A stretch of 5,745 nt of DNA from Lentisphaeria bacterium (GTDB taxonomy: Bacteria; Verrucomicrobiota; Lentisphaeria; JABSQK01; UBA12247), in the NCBI GenBank assembly GCA_003477185.1, contig DMTJ01000161.1, positions 1 to 5,745 on the forward strand, given 5' to 3'. Positions 1 through 5,050 of this stretch are shown piece by piece (position 1 is the first letter of the stretch; each line of letters opens with the position of its first letter). Below the pieces are notes generated by a model. It did not search any database, was not told the DNA's origin, and was given only the letters and a program-made list of their open reading frames with translations. The position numbers and the translations under genes are program-made.

Positions 1-213
1 TTTCTCAACTATAACAGTGCGCTACCCGTCGTGATTTATGGGCCTGAGGGATTCGAAGTGCGCTATCGCATCTGGGAGGCGGGAGAAACGCGCGACGCTG
101 AAAGCGAGGGCGTTGCGGAGGAAGAAGACGGCGAAAACACAGAAGAAACATCTGGGCCCGAAGAGGCAGCCGACGAAGCCGCAAAAGAAAAGATTGAGCC
201 AGAAGAGAAATAA
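1..213 (+). CDS. 3' end of an unrecognised protein with an acidic Glu/Ala-rich tail (5' end outside window)
   Basis: The reading frame is open from base 1 and ends at TAA 211-213, giving the last 70 residues of a protein whose start lies upstream. The first 30 or so residues (LPVVIYGPEGFEVRYRIWEA) look like folded beta-rich sequence. The remaining 40 are low-complexity and dominated by Glu, Ala and Asp, with a few Lys near the end, so they are probably a disordered, strongly negative C-terminal tail. I do not recognise the family and assign no function. An internal ATG exists at 31, but the frame is open further upstream with protein-like composition, so a truncated gene is more likely than a small one. 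It converges on the lipoprotein gene; the 55 bases between them hold only weak dyads and no clear terminator. Confidence 0.55.
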   Translation, partial: FLNYNSALPVVIYGPEGFEVRYRIWEAGETRDAESEGVAEEEDGENTEETSGPEEAADEAAKEKIEPEEK

Positions 214-268
214 GCCTCTTCAGCCAAACAGCTGGCCGATCAAGCGACAAATCTTTTTGATCACGTCG

Positions 269-655
269 TCACTGTAAAGGAATGCGAGAAAGCTTTGCCG
301 CGATCAAGGCCTGCCTGCGCTGAACAAGTGGGTTATCGTCTGAGATTTCCTGTAAGCGGTTGCTGGCAGCGACATAAAGCGAGGCGCTGTGATCCAGATT
401 TCCCGCTTCAAACTTTCGTTCAGCTCGCAGATATAAGTGGCGGGCATCGTGCATCAACCCTTGATTGTCTGCCACTTCTGCAGGGCTCAGCGGTGCAGTA
501 TCCACTGCATCCGTCCTCGGCAGGATGGGCGTAGCCTGCAGTGGCGGATCGTCCCAATCTGTGGCGGCGGACGGCCAATCATTGGAGCGGCACGCGGTCA
601 TCAAGGTGGCGGAAATGCAAGCGGCAAGCAGCATAAACCGAGCTGGGTATATCAT
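269..655 (-). CDS. Small predicted outer-membrane lipoprotein with a TPR-like helical region
   Basis: Predicted 128-residue secreted lipoprotein. Residues 1-21 form a signal peptide: a basic residue at 6, a hydrophobic core (FMLLAACISATLM), then the lipobox MTA-C with the acylated Cys at 22. The residue after the Cys is Arg rather than Asp, which by the Lol rule known from Proteobacteria favours the outer membrane. Residues 23 to about 60 are Pro/Asp/Ala-rich and probably a flexible linker. From about 62 on, the pattern ARHLYLRAERKFEAGNLDHS resembles one TPR-like helical hairpin, as seen in small periplasmic scaffold lipoproteins. The start at 655 is chosen because AAGGAG lies 9 bases upstream and because the signal peptide begins there; an in-frame ATG at 697 would add 14 residues before the signal. 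It is convergent with the partial gene at 1-213 and divergent from the regulator at 1047. Function unknown; the family was not recognised. Confidence 0.75.
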   Translation of the reverse strand: MIYPARFMLLAACISATLMTACRSNDWPSAATDWDDPPLQATPILPRTDAVDTAPLSPAEVADNQGLMHDARHLYLRAERKFEAGNLDHSASLYVAASNRLQEISDDNPLVQRRQALIAAKLSRIPLQ

Positions 656-664
656 GGATCCATT

Positions 665-670
665 CTCCTT
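665..670 (-). promoter_or_regulatory. Ribosome binding site of the lipoprotein gene
   Basis: AAGGAG on the minus strand, 9 bases before the ATG at 655-653. It decides the start of the lipoprotein gene in favour of 655 over the in-frame ATG at 697. Confidence 0.7.
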
Positions 671-688
671 GGCAGTCTCAATGTGGGA

Positions 689-716
689 ACTGTACACGAT
701 GATCCCGCAAGCTCAA
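689..716 (-). promoter_or_regulatory. Weak candidate promoter of the lipoprotein gene
   Basis: On the minus strand, TTGAGC (716-711) and TACAGT (694-689) are separated by 16 bases; each matches the sigma-70 consensus at 4 of 6 positions. The -35 box would directly abut the inverted-repeat element that begins at 717, so insertion of that element could have changed or supplied this promoter. The match is weak and the call is tentative. Confidence 0.25.
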
Positions 717-758
717 CTAGTGTGATGAATCATAAATTCGTGGGTAAATGCGAGAGCC
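717..758 (+). repeat. Left arm of the 42-bp inverted repeat
   Basis: Begins CTAGTGTGATGAATC and ends TGCGAGAGCC. It pairs with 842-883 at 38 of 42 positions. Confidence 0.9.
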
Positions 759-807
759 ATCGTGGATGCTCTGGTGCGCAGATGACAGGGGGCGATGCTG
801 AGACATC

Positions 808-821
808 GGCGAGGTGTCGCC
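808..821. repeat. Small hairpin inside the inverted-repeat element
   Basis: GGCGA (808-812) and TCGCC (817-821) form a perfect 5-bp stem around the loop GGTG, near the centre of the element. Confidence 0.5.
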
Positions 822-841
822 ACTGCGGTGGAGCGCCGAAA

Positions 842-883
842 GGCTCTCGCATTTACCCACGAACGTGTGATTCACCACACTAG
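842..883 (-). repeat. Right arm of the 42-bp inverted repeat
   Basis: Read on the minus strand it begins CTAGTGTGGTGAATC and ends TGCGAGAGCC, matching the left arm except at four positions in its outer half. Confidence 0.9.
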
Positions 884-922
884 CTGCCACGGCGAAAATC
901 CAGATGCTACCAAGCAGCGATC

Positions 923-950
923 TTGCCAAGACTGACAACGAGCATATACT
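923..950 (+). promoter_or_regulatory. Sigma-70-like promoter of the regulator gene
   Basis: TTGCCA (923-928) and TATACT (945-950) each match the consensus at 5 of 6 positions and are 16 bases apart, giving an expected transcription start near 957. It lies 40 bases outside the inverted-repeat element and about 95 bases before the regulator's ATG, so the transcript would carry a leader with a strong ribosome binding site at 976-981. A housekeeping promoter is usual for genes of sigma-54 activators. I see no GG-N10-GC sigma-54 promoter here. Confidence 0.5.
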
Positions 951-975
951 GGAGGGGCCCAGAGTCTGTTTTAAA

Positions 976-981
976 AAGGAG
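976..981 (+). promoter_or_regulatory. Strong ribosome binding site in the regulator leader
   Basis: AAGGAG, preceded by a run of A, sits 6 bases before a TTG at 988. It is too far from the regulator's ATG (1047) to serve it directly, and so suggests translation of a short leader ORF. Confidence 0.45.
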
Positions 982-987
982 CCGGCC

Positions 988-1050
988 TTGAGAAGATTTC
1001 CACGTGCAGTCGAGGAAAGGTATTGTGATCGTTGTGGTCCGGGCCGATGA
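988..1050 (+). CDS. Possible 20-residue leader peptide coupled to the regulator gene
   Basis: A TTG at 988, with AAGGAG 6 bases upstream, opens a 20-codon frame that ends in TGA at 1048-1050. The stop overlaps the regulator's ATG (1047-1049) as ATGA, the classic arrangement for translational coupling. The peptide is basic and contains a YCDRCG motif with a CxxC pair. The same frame is open further up to an ATG at 904 (48 residues), but that ATG has no ribosome binding site and lies before the promoter proposed at 923-950. The peptide matches nothing I know. It may be a true leader, a remnant of an older upstream gene, or chance. Confidence 0.3.
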   Translation: MRRFPRAVEERYCDRCGPGR

Positions 1051-2585
1051 GTAGACTCTTTCCTCGCGCCGATTGGGCCGATGCACAGGCAATCGCAAGT
1101 ATCGCCTACTGCAACCCGTTCACAGAACAGAGAATTGAGCTGGAGGCAGCGGTTGCCGGGGCGAGTGGCCGCAGGGCAATCGCCACTTGGAACCTGAGGC
1201 CCGACGCCACTGCCCAAAATCCAGTGCTCGAACGCGTGATCTCGCGAACCGCCGAGTTGGTCGAGCCTGCCCGTGCAGCAATTGCCAAAGTCACGCCCTC
1301 GCCGGAAGAGTGTGAGTGCTATGAGGCGATCGTCTTTTTCCACCTATACCATAAATATGTCCACGACTTGGACCTGTTGATCGACAACGGCGATCAACAA
1401 GTCAGCTTTTACGATAACTTCTCGGCAGACGCCACGCGTTTCTTGCAGGCGCCGTCCCTGCGTGAGACTCGCCCTGACGCGGCGCATCTGTTGGCGTGCC
1501 TCTATCAAATCAGGCGCGCCTTTCACTACACTCATTACTTCCTGATTGGCAGCTCGCAGCCGATGGCTACGCTGCGGGCGGCGATCTGGGAGTCTGTTTT
1601 TAGTCACGACATGCGCCGCTATCGGGCCGGTCTCTACCGGCATATGCGTGACTTTGCGACCTTGATCACCGGCCCTTCCGGCACCGGAAAGGAATTGGTC
1701 GCGCGAGCGATCGGGAAGTCTCAGTATGTCGCATACGAGCCGCGAAAGCGTGCCTTCGTGGGTAGCCCCGCGGTCCATGCGGTGAATCTGTCCGCGCTTT
1801 CTCCGAATTTGATCGAGTCGGAGCTGTTCGGGGCTAGACGGGGAGCGTTTACTGGCGCGGAGTCCGATCACACCGGGTGGTTTGAAACCTGCGGTACCAC
1901 AGGCTCGGTATTTTTGGACGAAATCGGTGAGCTGGACCCCGCTGTCCAGGTAAAGCTCCTGCGACTCCTGCAAACTCGAACTTTTGAGAGAATCGGCGAA
2001 ACACAGCAGCGGGAGTTCAGCGGGAAACTGATCACCGCGACCAACAGGAGCCTGGATACCGAGTTCGAAGCAGGGCGGATGCGTCCGGACTTTTACTACC
2101 GGCTCTGCGCAGACTGCATTCGCACGCCGACCTTAAACGCACAGCTAAAAGACGAGCCGGCACAGTTGGGGCTGTTGGTGAAACATCTCACGAGAGATAA
2201 CGCTGGCGAGGACATCGCCATTGAAGCAACTCCGTGGCTTGTCGAGTGGATTGTCACTCATCTGGGGACAGCCTACCGATGGAGTGGGAATGTCAGAGAA
2301 CTTGAGCAATGCATCAGGAGCTTACTGATTCATGGCACTTATGTGCCAATTGGGGATAACAATGAACGTGTCATCGAAGACGCCCAGTTGACGCTGGATC
2401 AATTTGTTGCGCGGCACTGTACTCGCGCCTATTTTGAGTCCGGAAGCTACGTGGCTGCCGCCGAGCGACTTGCCACGGATCGGCGAACCGTCAAGGCTAA
2501 GCTAGATGCCACCTATCTGGCGGAGTTGCAAAAAAAAAGACAGGGGGATATGAGAGAAAAGGTAATTTGTTGCCTTAAGGTGTAA
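1047..2585 (+). CDS. Sigma-54-interacting AAA+ transcriptional regulator with a novel N-terminal domain
   Basis: Bacterial enhancer-binding protein, 512 residues, expected to use ATP to remodel sigma-54 RNA polymerase at target promoters. Residues 1 to about 195 form an N-terminal domain I cannot assign to receiver, GAF or PAS folds; it starts with a conserved-looking YCNPFTEQRIELE segment. The AAA+ domain follows: Walker A GPSGTGKE at 209-216, the sigma-54 contact loop GAFTGA at 266-271, Walker B FLDEIGEL with D291 and E292, a sensor I-like ITATNRS, the arginine-finger region RPDFYYRL, and WSGNVRELE as sensor II (usual Pro replaced by Ser). The C-terminus has a Fis-type helix-turn-helix (YVAAAERLATDRRTVKAKL). 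All residues needed for activity are present. ATG 1047 is preferred because the leader ORF stop overlaps it; TTG 1032, preceded by AAAGG 11 bases away, is the alternative and adds 5 residues. A run of nine A at 2530-2538 lies just after the helix-turn-helix. No target gene or partner kinase is visible nearby. Confidence 0.92.
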   Translation: MSRLFPRADWADAQAIASIAYCNPFTEQRIELEAAVAGASGRRAIATWNLRPDATAQNPVLERVISRTAELVEPARAAIAKVTPSPEECECYEAIVFFHLYHKYVHDLDLLIDNGDQQVSFYDNFSADATRFLQAPSLRETRPDAAHLLACLYQIRRAFHYTHYFLIGSSQPMATLRAAIWESVFSHDMRRYRAGLYRHMRDFATLITGPSGTGKELVARAIGKSQYVAYEPRKRAFVGSPAVHAVNLSALSPNLIESELFGARRGAFTGAESDHTGWFETCGTTGSVFLDEIGELDPAVQVKLLRLLQTRTFERIGETQQREFSGKLITATNRSLDTEFEAGRMRPDFYYRLCADCIRTPTLNAQLKDEPAQLGLLVKHLTRDNAGEDIAIEATPWLVEWIVTHLGTAYRWSGNVRELEQCIRSLLIHGTYVPIGDNNERVIEDAQLTLDQFVARHCTRAYFESGSYVAAAERLATDRRTVKAKLDATYLAELQKKRQGDMREKVICCLKV

Positions 2586-2696
2586 TCCACTGCGTAAAAT
2601 CGTAGCAATTAAAAGGGAAGATGCTCTTGATTTTGAACTGTGCCACTCTACTGTCCGAGAGTTAAGTTGAACAATTTAGGGTAAGGCGGACAACCG
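2586..2696. other. Gap between regulator and HNH genes, with a weak promoter and a TGTCCG/CGGACA dyad
   Basis: No terminator is obvious after the regulator stop. TTGATT (2627-2632) and TACTGT (2649-2654), 16 bases apart, are a poor promoter candidate. TGTCCG (2652-2657) and its inverted copy CGGACA (2687-2692) flank a 29-base AT-richer core just before the next ATG. They could be an operator, a relic of a mobile-element end, or chance. The ribosome binding site of the next gene is weak (AAGGCGGA, ending 6 bases before the ATG) and overlaps the right half of this dyad. Confidence 0.3.
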
Positions 2697-3524
2697 ATGC
2701 CACGCACCAAAATATCAGAGAGCGACTATCCGGCCCACAAAGTATGCACCAAGTGCGAACAGAGCCTACCTCTTGAGGCGTATTACAGGACGCCCAAAGG
2801 CAAGTATGGACGCAGTTCCCAGTGCAAGGAATGCAAGCACTCCTACTATCTCGAGAACGCAGACCGCTACAAACAGCGGACGAAGGACTATCGCAAGAAG
2901 TGGATGGAGAGCGGCCTGAAGTGTAGCGTCCCCGGCTGCGATCGCCCGCTGGTGTCCAAGCTTCACTGCGACCGCTGCCGCACACAACTGCGCAAGTACG
3001 GAAAAATCCTGCCGCGCACGAAATACGATCCAAACGACATTATCGATCGTCAGGACGGCACCTCCGAGATCATCCTGCGCAATCGCAAGCAGGAAGTGTC
3101 TGGTCGCGCCCTGGTCGACACCGAAGACGTTTCCACACTCGAGCACTTGCACTGGCATCTCAAAAGTTTCTGTGTGCAGGCGTATGACAAAACCACCAGC
3201 AAGCTGGTCACTCTGTCTCGCTACTTGATGGATCCGCCGGAAGGAGCCAGGATCGCGTACCTGAATCACAACTTCCTGGATAACCGCAAAGAGAATTTGC
3301 GGATTTGCACTACGCAGCAGATTGGAATTCACCGCCGGGTCGGGACCAACAATACGTCCGGCGTAAAGGGCGTCAGCTGGAACCGGAAGCGCCAGAAATG
3401 GTACGTATGCTTGGTCAAGAATGGCAAGCATTTCTGGGGCGGTGCTCACTCCAAGTTGGACGAAGCGGTTTTGGCGCGTCGTGCGCTGGAGCAGGAGCAT
3501 TTCGAGAAGCTCTACCTTTCGTAA
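2697..3524 (+). CDS. HNH homing-endonuclease-like protein with two zinc knuckles and an AP2 DNA-binding domain
   Basis: 275 residues in four parts. Residues 17-46 hold a four-Cys zinc knuckle (CTKC at 17-20, CKEC at 43-46), a type common at the front of phage and mobile HNH proteins. Residues 76-94 hold a second one (C76, C81, C91, C94). Residues about 150-205 are the HNH_3-like nuclease core, recognised by LNHNFLDNRKENLRICT, with H191 as the expected general base and N196/N200 in the NR-x-x-NLR segment. Residues about 220-273 are an AP2-type DNA-binding domain (SGVKGVSWNRKRQKW). The family nicks or cuts DNA and is typical of free-standing homing endonucleases in phages and mobile introns. 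Here the loop after NH is about three residues shorter than the usual NHIDG-x-x-LDNR form, and the His usual in the preceding HR motif is Ser174 (SRY), so activity may be reduced. No intron or split host gene is visible around it. It ends 17 bases before a strong terminator. Confidence 0.88.
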   Translation: MPRTKISESDYPAHKVCTKCEQSLPLEAYYRTPKGKYGRSSQCKECKHSYYLENADRYKQRTKDYRKKWMESGLKCSVPGCDRPLVSKLHCDRCRTQLRKYGKILPRTKYDPNDIIDRQDGTSEIILRNRKQEVSGRALVDTEDVSTLEHLHWHLKSFCVQAYDKTTSKLVTLSRYLMDPPEGARIAYLNHNFLDNRKENLRICTTQQIGIHRRVGTNNTSGVKGVSWNRKRQKWYVCLVKNGKHFWGGAHSKLDEAVLARRALEQEHFEKLYLS

Positions 3525-3541
3525 GAGCTCTCGCTACTGCG

Positions 3542-3576
3542 CGCCACGTCTCTTTGGGACGTGGCGTTTTTTTTTT
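3542..3576 (+). terminator. Strong intrinsic terminator after the HNH/AP2 gene
   Basis: A perfect 9-bp stem, CGCCACGTC (3542-3550) with GACGTGGCG (3558-3566), closes a 7-base loop and is followed at once by ten T (3567-3576). It ends the HNH transcript and separates it from hisD, so hisD needs its own promoter within 3577-3648 or depends on read-through. Confidence 0.93.
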
Positions 3577-3596
3577 GTACGTGCATACTACCGTTT

Positions 3597-3618
3597 CGCG
3601 CTGACCGCCTTCAGCGTG
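3597..3618 (+). promoter_or_regulatory. Hairpin in the hisD upstream region
   Basis: CGCTGA (3599-3604) and TCAGCG (3611-3616) pair perfectly around a 6-base loop, extendable by a G-U and a C-G pair to 3597/3618. No T-run follows, so it is not a terminator. It lies about 30 bases before the hisD ATG and could be an operator or 5' UTR structure. I see no His-rich leader peptide as in enteric his attenuation, and no convincing -35/-10 pair here. Confidence 0.3.
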
Positions 3619-3633
3619 TGAACGCAGTGACAG

Positions 3634-3639
3634 TTAAGG
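3634..3639 (+). promoter_or_regulatory. Ribosome binding site of hisD
   Basis: TTAAGG, with AAGG at 3636-3639, lies 9 bases before ATG 3649. It decides the start at 3649; the in-frame TTG at 3640 touches this site and cannot use it. Confidence 0.65.
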
Positions 3640-3648
3640 TTGTACAGC

Positions 3649-4977
3649 ATGCAATTTCCCATTTATACGCCAGCCGAAGCATCGGCTGGAATTCTGCACC
3701 GGGCACCGATCGGCGATGGCGCAATCTCGCCGACACTTGCAGCCGGGTTGCAACGAGTATTCGGAGAACCCTTGGGCGTGGAAGAAGCCGTCGCCCGCAT
3801 CCTGCAGTCCGTCCGCAATGACGGCGATACCGGGCTGCGGGTCTGGACTGAGCGTATTGACGGATCGGCGCCGGAAACATTCGTGATCTCCGCAGCCGAG
3901 ATTAAGCAAGCCTACGAGACGATTGATCCGGCGCTGCGGGACGCGCTGCACTTCTCCGCCGATCGAATTCGTGCCTTTCATGAGCGGCAGCGCGAGCGCT
4001 CATGGGTGCATTTTGAAGAGCACGGCGGCGCCCTAGGGCAGCTCATTCGACCGCTGTCGAGCGTGGGCGTGTACGCGCCCGGCGGAACAGCTCCCTATCC
4101 AAGTACACTGCTGATGGGAGCTGTGACAGCTCGCGTCGCAGGAGTCGAAAGGGTTGTCGTTGCTACTCCTGCGGGCCGCGACGGAATTGCCCCGGTGATC
4201 CTCGCCGCCGCACACGTGGCCGAAGTGGATGAGGTATACGCGGTTGGTGGAGCACAGGCTGTCGGCGCATTGGCCTACGGAACCGAGACCATCACTGCGG
4301 TAGATAAGATCGTAGGCCCGGGCAATATTTTTGTAGTCACGGCCAAACGCCAGGTGTTCGGAATGGTGGACATCGATTCGCTGCCTGGACCTACCGAGAC
4401 CTTGGTCGTCGCTGATGCCAATGCAGACCCCGTGCTGGTCGCTGCAGATTTGCTTGCACAGGCGGAGCACGACACCCAAAGTGCGGCCATCCTCGTCACT
4501 CCCAGTCGCGATCTGGCGGAGGCTGTACAGACTCAGATTGCGAGCCAGCTCGAGCCGCTAACACGCAAAGCGATTATCGAGGAGGCGCTCCAACAGAGTG
4601 GTGCGGTGATCTGCGCGGATTTAGCCGCAGGCGTCGCCCTCAGCAACGGCTACGGTCCCGAGCACCTTTGCCTGCACGTAGATCATCCTTGGGAGTTACT
4701 GGGCACGGTCACAAATGCCGGGGGAGTATTTCTGGGCGAACATGCGTATGAGGTTCTAGGAGACTACACTGCTGGCCCCACCCACGTGATGCCGACCATG
4801 GGTACAGCCAGATTTGCCAGCCCGCTTTCCACTCGAGATTTCACCAAGATCATCAGCATTTTTGGGATGAGCGAGGCCGAATCTCGGGCGATTGCCCCAG
4901 CCGCCCAGCTGTTGGCTGAGTCAGAAGGGCTCACGGCCCACGCAAACGCGGTGCGACTTAGACTCGAGTCTCGTTGA
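3649..4977 (+). CDS. hisD: Histidinol dehydrogenase (EC 1.1.1.23)
   Basis: Catalyses the last two steps of histidine synthesis in the cytoplasm: L-histidinol is oxidised by two NAD+ to L-histidine through the aldehyde, using one zinc per active site in a homodimer. The 442 residues match the usual length (E. coli HisD is 434). Every key residue is present at a constant offset of 12 from E. coli numbering: zinc ligands Q271, H274, D372 and H431 (E. coli Q259, H262, D360, H419) and catalytic E338-H339 (E326-H327). Other family blocks are GPGNIFVVTAKRQVFG, IDSLPGPTE and GDYTAGPTHVMPT. The catalytic block reads YGPEHL where APEHL is usual, a mild change. The gene stands apart from other his genes in this window, preceded by a terminator and followed 73 bases later by the E1 alpha gene, with which it is probably co-transcribed. 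The HisD superfamily includes sulfopropanediol dehydrogenase (HpsN), but conservation of all HisD residues favours true HisD. Confidence 0.96.
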   Translation: MQFPIYTPAEASAGILHRAPIGDGAISPTLAAGLQRVFGEPLGVEEAVARILQSVRNDGDTGLRVWTERIDGSAPETFVISAAEIKQAYETIDPALRDALHFSADRIRAFHERQRERSWVHFEEHGGALGQLIRPLSSVGVYAPGGTAPYPSTLLMGAVTARVAGVERVVVATPAGRDGIAPVILAAAHVAEVDEVYAVGGAQAVGALAYGTETITAVDKIVGPGNIFVVTAKRQVFGMVDIDSLPGPTETLVVADANADPVLVAADLLAQAEHDTQSAAILVTPSRDLAEAVQTQIASQLEPLTRKAIIEEALQQSGAVICADLAAGVALSNGYGPEHLCLHVDHPWELLGTVTNAGGVFLGEHAYEVLGDYTAGPTHVMPTMGTARFASPLSTRDFTKIISIFGMSEAESRAIAPAAQLLAESEGLTAHANAVRLRLESR

Positions 4978-5050
4978 AGCAGGCGTTATTGGGCGAGTTG
5001 GCCCGTGTATTTCTGGACTGACGCCCTGCCCATCGGAACGCCCCAAGTCC
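4978..5050 (+). other. Short spacer between hisD and the E1 alpha gene
   Basis: These 73 bases hold no hairpin with a T-run and no good promoter, which supports a shared transcript. GGACT (5015-5019) and AGTCC (5046-5050) could pair over a 26-base loop and would bring the ATG next to a stem, but the stem is short and unconvincing. Confidence 0.4.

Larger units (their letters stand above)
717..883. mobile_element. MITE-like non-autonomous element, 167 bp, with 42-bp terminal inverted repeats
   Basis: Bases 717-758 and the reverse complement of 842-883 agree at 38 of 42 positions; the four differences fall at arm positions 9, 17, 19 and 20, and the inner 22 bases (TTCGTGGGTAAATGCGAGAG plus CC) are identical. 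Both ends are CTAG, so the outermost four bases could be either part of the repeat or a duplicated palindromic target; CTAG fits the YTAR target known for some IS5-type elements. The 83-bp interior codes for nothing plausible and contains a secondary dyad (768-781 with 824-834) and a small hairpin, GGCGA-GGTG-TCGCC (808-821). Size, long imperfect ends and lack of a transposase fit a miniature inverted-repeat transposable element. Alternatives are a palindromic regulatory or structured RNA element. The mobilising family is not identified, and only one copy is visible. Confidence 0.6.
656..1046. other. Divergent intergenic region between lipoprotein and regulator genes
   Basis: This 391-base stretch has no convincing full-length gene. 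From left to right it holds the 5' region of the minus-strand lipoprotein gene (656-716), a MITE-like element bounded by 42-bp inverted repeats (717-883), and the promoter and leader of the plus-strand regulator (884-1046). Open frames that cross it on both strands are by-products of the palindrome and are not supported as genes. Confidence 0.7.

Noticed and set aside
5..250. Open frame of about 81 codons on the minus strand, Arg/Leu rich
   Set aside because: It is the complement of the Glu/Ala-rich coding tail, which explains its composition. It has no supporting start signal.
214..268. Bidirectional terminator between the two convergent genes
   Set aside because: GATCAA (238-243) with TTGATC (257-262) and GCCA/TGGC give only short AT-rich or 4-bp stems without a proper T-run.
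437..883. Open frame of about 148 codons on the plus strand
   Set aside because: It lies opposite the lipoprotein gene and runs through the inverted repeat. It has no ribosome binding site and no recognisable protein features.
1032..1046. TTG at 1032 as start of the regulator
   Set aside because: AAAGG lies 11 bases upstream, so it is possible, but ATG 1047 overlaps the leader ORF stop and begins just before the conserved-looking N-terminal segment.
717..1343. Open frame of about 208 codons on the minus strand
   Set aside because: It crosses the palindromic element and overlaps the start of the well-supported regulator gene; its composition (Cys, Ser, Arg rich) is that of a shadow frame.
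1344..1973. Open frame of about 209 codons on the minus strand
   Set aside because: It is fully antisense to the AAA+ regulator, whose motifs are unmistakable.
2766..3500. Open frame of about 244 codons on the minus strand
   Set aside because: It is fully antisense to the HNH/AP2 gene, which has clear zinc, HNH and AP2 motifs.
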